Shown piece by piece: positions 62,346-64,000 of a stretch of 64,000 nucleotides of DNA. Position numbers and translations under genes: made by a program. The stretch lies in contig JAWKTM010000011.1 of the NCBI GenBank assembly GCA_041399085.1, positions 62,001 through 126,000 on the forward strand, given 5' to 3'. Within the stretch, counting starts at the first letter, position 1. Each line of letters begins with the position of its first letter. Under the pieces are notes generated by a model that worked only from the letters and a program-made list of their open reading frames with translations, was not told the origin of the DNA and made no database searches. The stretch comes from JAWKTM01 sp041399085. Its GTDB lineage: Bacteria; Planctomycetota; Planctomycetia; Pirellulales; Pirellulaceae.

Positions 62346-63989
62346 CTAATCCGCGCCGCCCGAAACACGCCAACGCGAATTAAACAGCCACATCATGGCA
62401 AACACCAATAGGATATCCAGCGCGACCGTGAACAAGGTGTAAACCAACACCAACATCCAATTGCCCATCGCCGCGCGTTCGGCGTCGCTGAGCGTAAAGT
62501 CCACATCCAATGGCACGGCGAAAGCCGCCGCGAACGGACTCGACGCCCCCAACCACTTGAGATCTTGCGTGATCTCGGCTTGGCGGAAAAATTCGTCCGC
62601 GAAAAAATTGACCGCCAATGGCACGCAGAACAGCACAATGATGATCAAGTAGGAGGTCATCAAGCTGATCGACGTTTTACGAAACACAACCGAGCAAAAC
62701 AAGGCGATGGTCGAAGTGGTCACGCACGTCAACAAGACAATCCCCACATAAGATCCCACGCTGGGAAGATTCACCCAATACGAAGACACCATCACACACG
62801 CCAACAAGACGGGCCACAATAGGAACATTGTTAGTACACTAGAAACGCGTAGCCCCACGATCAGCTTGCCCCACAGGATTTGCCAGGGCGTTATAACCGT
62901 GGTCAGCAGCAGGTCCAGTGTCTGGCGTTCGCGTTCGCTGGTAATACTGCCGGCACAAAAAACAGGGCCGACCAACATGTTGAATATTAACACATAACCG
63001 ATATACCATGGGGCGTACTCTGGCTTGATATAAAGGCATACAGCCATCAATGGAATCGCCAACAACATACTGACTTGAATCACAAGCCGCAGCATCAGCG
63101 TCCCCTGGCTGAAGATTTCGCTGCGTATTTCCTTGTCGTAGACAGGATTTGCTCCGTCTTCCATGAGCGTTACACGCTTGGCGGGCGCGAACAATCGATC
63201 GGGAAATTGATCGCGCTGGATTACCAGTCCAACAGCCGTTTCCGCCTCCTGTTCCAGGTCGACCACTTCCTTGCCTTCACTGCCGACGTCGGGCGGATGC
63301 AACAGCCGAATGCAGGTGTTCACGAACAGGGCGATGCAGATCGCAATGCAGAACGCAGGCAACACGGTCAGCGTCAACAACAGTCGGAACTGGCCCATAT
63401 CGCTGAGCGCCCGCCATAGCAACGCGCCGATCATTGCCAGCGGCAAGATCAATAGGTAGGACACGACCAACGACGCGGCGGTGCGTTTAAAGTAACTGCT
63501 GCAAGCGACGCCGATCATGCCAAACATCAACACGGACATCAGCAGCGCGAAGTACGCCGCCAGCATCTCGGAAAAGTGAATTCCGCCCAGCGGCAAACAC
63601 AACATGATGATCGGCAACGACGCGAAGATCAGCACCGCCAAGTGAGCCAGCGATGCGATCATCTTGCCCAACACAATCGCCGCGGGACGCAACGGGGTGG
63701 CCAGCAGCAGTTCGTAGGTCTTTCGCTCCTTCTCGCCGGTAATCGTGCCGGCGGCAAAGCTGGGAGCCATCATCGAGGCCAAAATGTACTGGCCGAGAAA
63801 AAACAGGTCGGCCAAGTTCCGGGCGCTTGTGGGGTTGTCCGTCACATCCAACCGCGTTTCCTGCGGCCAAGCGAAATAGACCACGGTGGCCAACAACGCC
63901 TGGTAAACCAGCAGCAAGATGAAAGCTCGGGGCGTCCGCAAGTTGACGAGCAACTCGCGCTGCAGCACGGGATTTTCAACCAGATACAT
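62346..63989 (-). CDS. ABC-2 type transporter permease with duplicated halves
   Basis: A 547-residue membrane protein with about twelve hydrophobic segments. It contains two copies of the ABC-2 permease signature: FAAGTITGEKERKTYELLLATPLRP near residue 80 and AGSITSERERQTLDLLLTTVITP near 350, so two permease units are fused in tandem, unlike usual single-unit ABC-2 permeases. The soluble linker between them includes a Glu-rich stretch (GSEGKEVVDLEQEAE). It presumably pairs with an ATPase lying outside the window. The ATG at 63989 is eleven bases from the window edge; no ribosome binding site is visible and in-frame sequence continues upstream, so a start beyond the edge cannot be excluded. 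Substrate unknown. Confidence 0.82.
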   Translation of the reverse strand: MYLVENPVLQRELLVNLRTPRAFILLLVYQALLATVVYFAWPQETRLDVTDNPTSARNLADLFFLGQYILASMMAPSFAAGTITGEKERKTYELLLATPLRPAAIVLGKMIASLAHLAVLIFASLPIIMLCLPLGGIHFSEMLAAYFALLMSVLMFGMIGVACSSYFKRTAASLVVSYLLILPLAMIGALLWRALSDMGQFRLLLTLTVLPAFCIAICIALFVNTCIRLLHPPDVGSEGKEVVDLEQEAETAVGLVIQRDQFPDRLFAPAKRVTLMEDGANPVYDKEIRSEIFSQGTLMLRLVIQVSMLLAIPLMAVCLYIKPEYAPWYIGYVLIFNMLVGPVFCAGSITSERERQTLDLLLTTVITPWQILWGKLIVGLRVSSVLTMFLLWPVLLACVMVSSYWVNLPSVGSYVGIVLLTCVTTSTIALFCSVVFRKTSISLMTSYLIIIVLFCVPLAVNFFADEFFRQAEITQDLKWLGASSPFAAAFAVPLDVDFTLSDAERAAMGNWMLVLVYTLFTVALDILLVFAMMWLFNSRWRVSGGAD

Positions 63990-64000
63990 CGAAGCGGCCA

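Noticed and set aside
1..64000. CRISPR, tRNA, rRNA, IS or prophage elements
   Set aside because: I looked for spaced repeats, cloverleaf sequences, transposase motifs and phage genes and found none; a covariance-model search would be needed to exclude small RNAs.

Overview
The window is bacterial, gene-dense and GC-rich, and looks like a chromosome segment of a Planctomycetota bacterium, probably Pirellulales-like. The evidence is the mix of lineage-typical families: two DUF1501 proteins, a DUF1549/DUF1553 cytochrome-like protein with Big2-like domains, pre-peptidase C-terminal (PPC) proteins, a WD40 protein with an N-terminal haem-c motif, Tat-exported Gfo/Idh/MocA oxidoreductase, vWA membrane proteins, a membrane-anchored Ser/Thr kinase and a Cys-rich surface-type protein. 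No rRNA, tRNA, CRISPR, IS element or phage module was seen.

Layout. (1) 257-12697, plus strand: a four-gene exported cluster, DUF1501 - DUF1549/1553 cytochrome - PPC protein - WD40 cytochrome. The last two share a long Ala/Lys coiled coil, and the WD40 gene is broken by several indels near 9.7-10.2 kb. (2) 13035-18052: minus-strand MscS channel and HisA-like protein, a plus-strand GH88-like hydrolase, and a minus-strand Gfo/Idh/MocA oxidoreductase. (3) 18427-23990, plus: an exported hypothetical, rpmA with a clear terminator, obg-coaX-mnmE-like operon, and a family 4 uracil-DNA glycosylase. (4) 24233-33041, plus: a 2076-residue bacterial alpha-2-macroglobulin with an intact CTEQ thioester motif, then an NfeD/ClpP-class membrane protein whose catalytic Ser seems lost. 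(5) 33085-40233, minus: M3 peptidase - DMT transporter - vWA operon, a PPC-type protein and a TPR-like protein with a Pro/Ala DPFG-repeat tail. (6) 40507-42715, plus: a sodium:solute symporter shattered by many frameshifts. (7) 42827-53687, minus: a six-EF-hand protein, a CoA-transferase, a Rieske/cytochrome b-c fusion bc complex, and DUF1501 - SDR - ribF - DHH phosphoesterase behind a sigma factor. (8) 54150-64000: 7Fe ferredoxin, Cys-rich surface protein (one-base frameshift), Ser/Thr kinase, two vWA proteins, a frameshifted Rpn-like gene, ispD and an ABC-2 permease.

How the parts fit: housekeeping operons (obg-coaX-mnmE, ribF-DHH, ispD, rpmA) are interspersed with envelope-directed modules. 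The respiratory pair (Rieske plus b-c fusion) is a compact cytochrome bc complex without a separate cytochrome c1 gene. The first cluster looks like a periplasmic or surface redox/scaffold assembly.

A recurring feature is clean indel damage: four loci (WD40 gene, symporter, Cys-rich protein, Rpn-like gene) keep well-preserved protein sequence in alternating frames. That is compatible with assembly indel errors or recent gene decay, and raw reads would decide it. The best candidates for new biology are the coiled-coil-linked redox cluster, the CX4CH haem motif in it, the reduced MnmE-like GTPase, the Ser-less NfeD and the Trp/Tyr-rich insertion in the macroglobulin.
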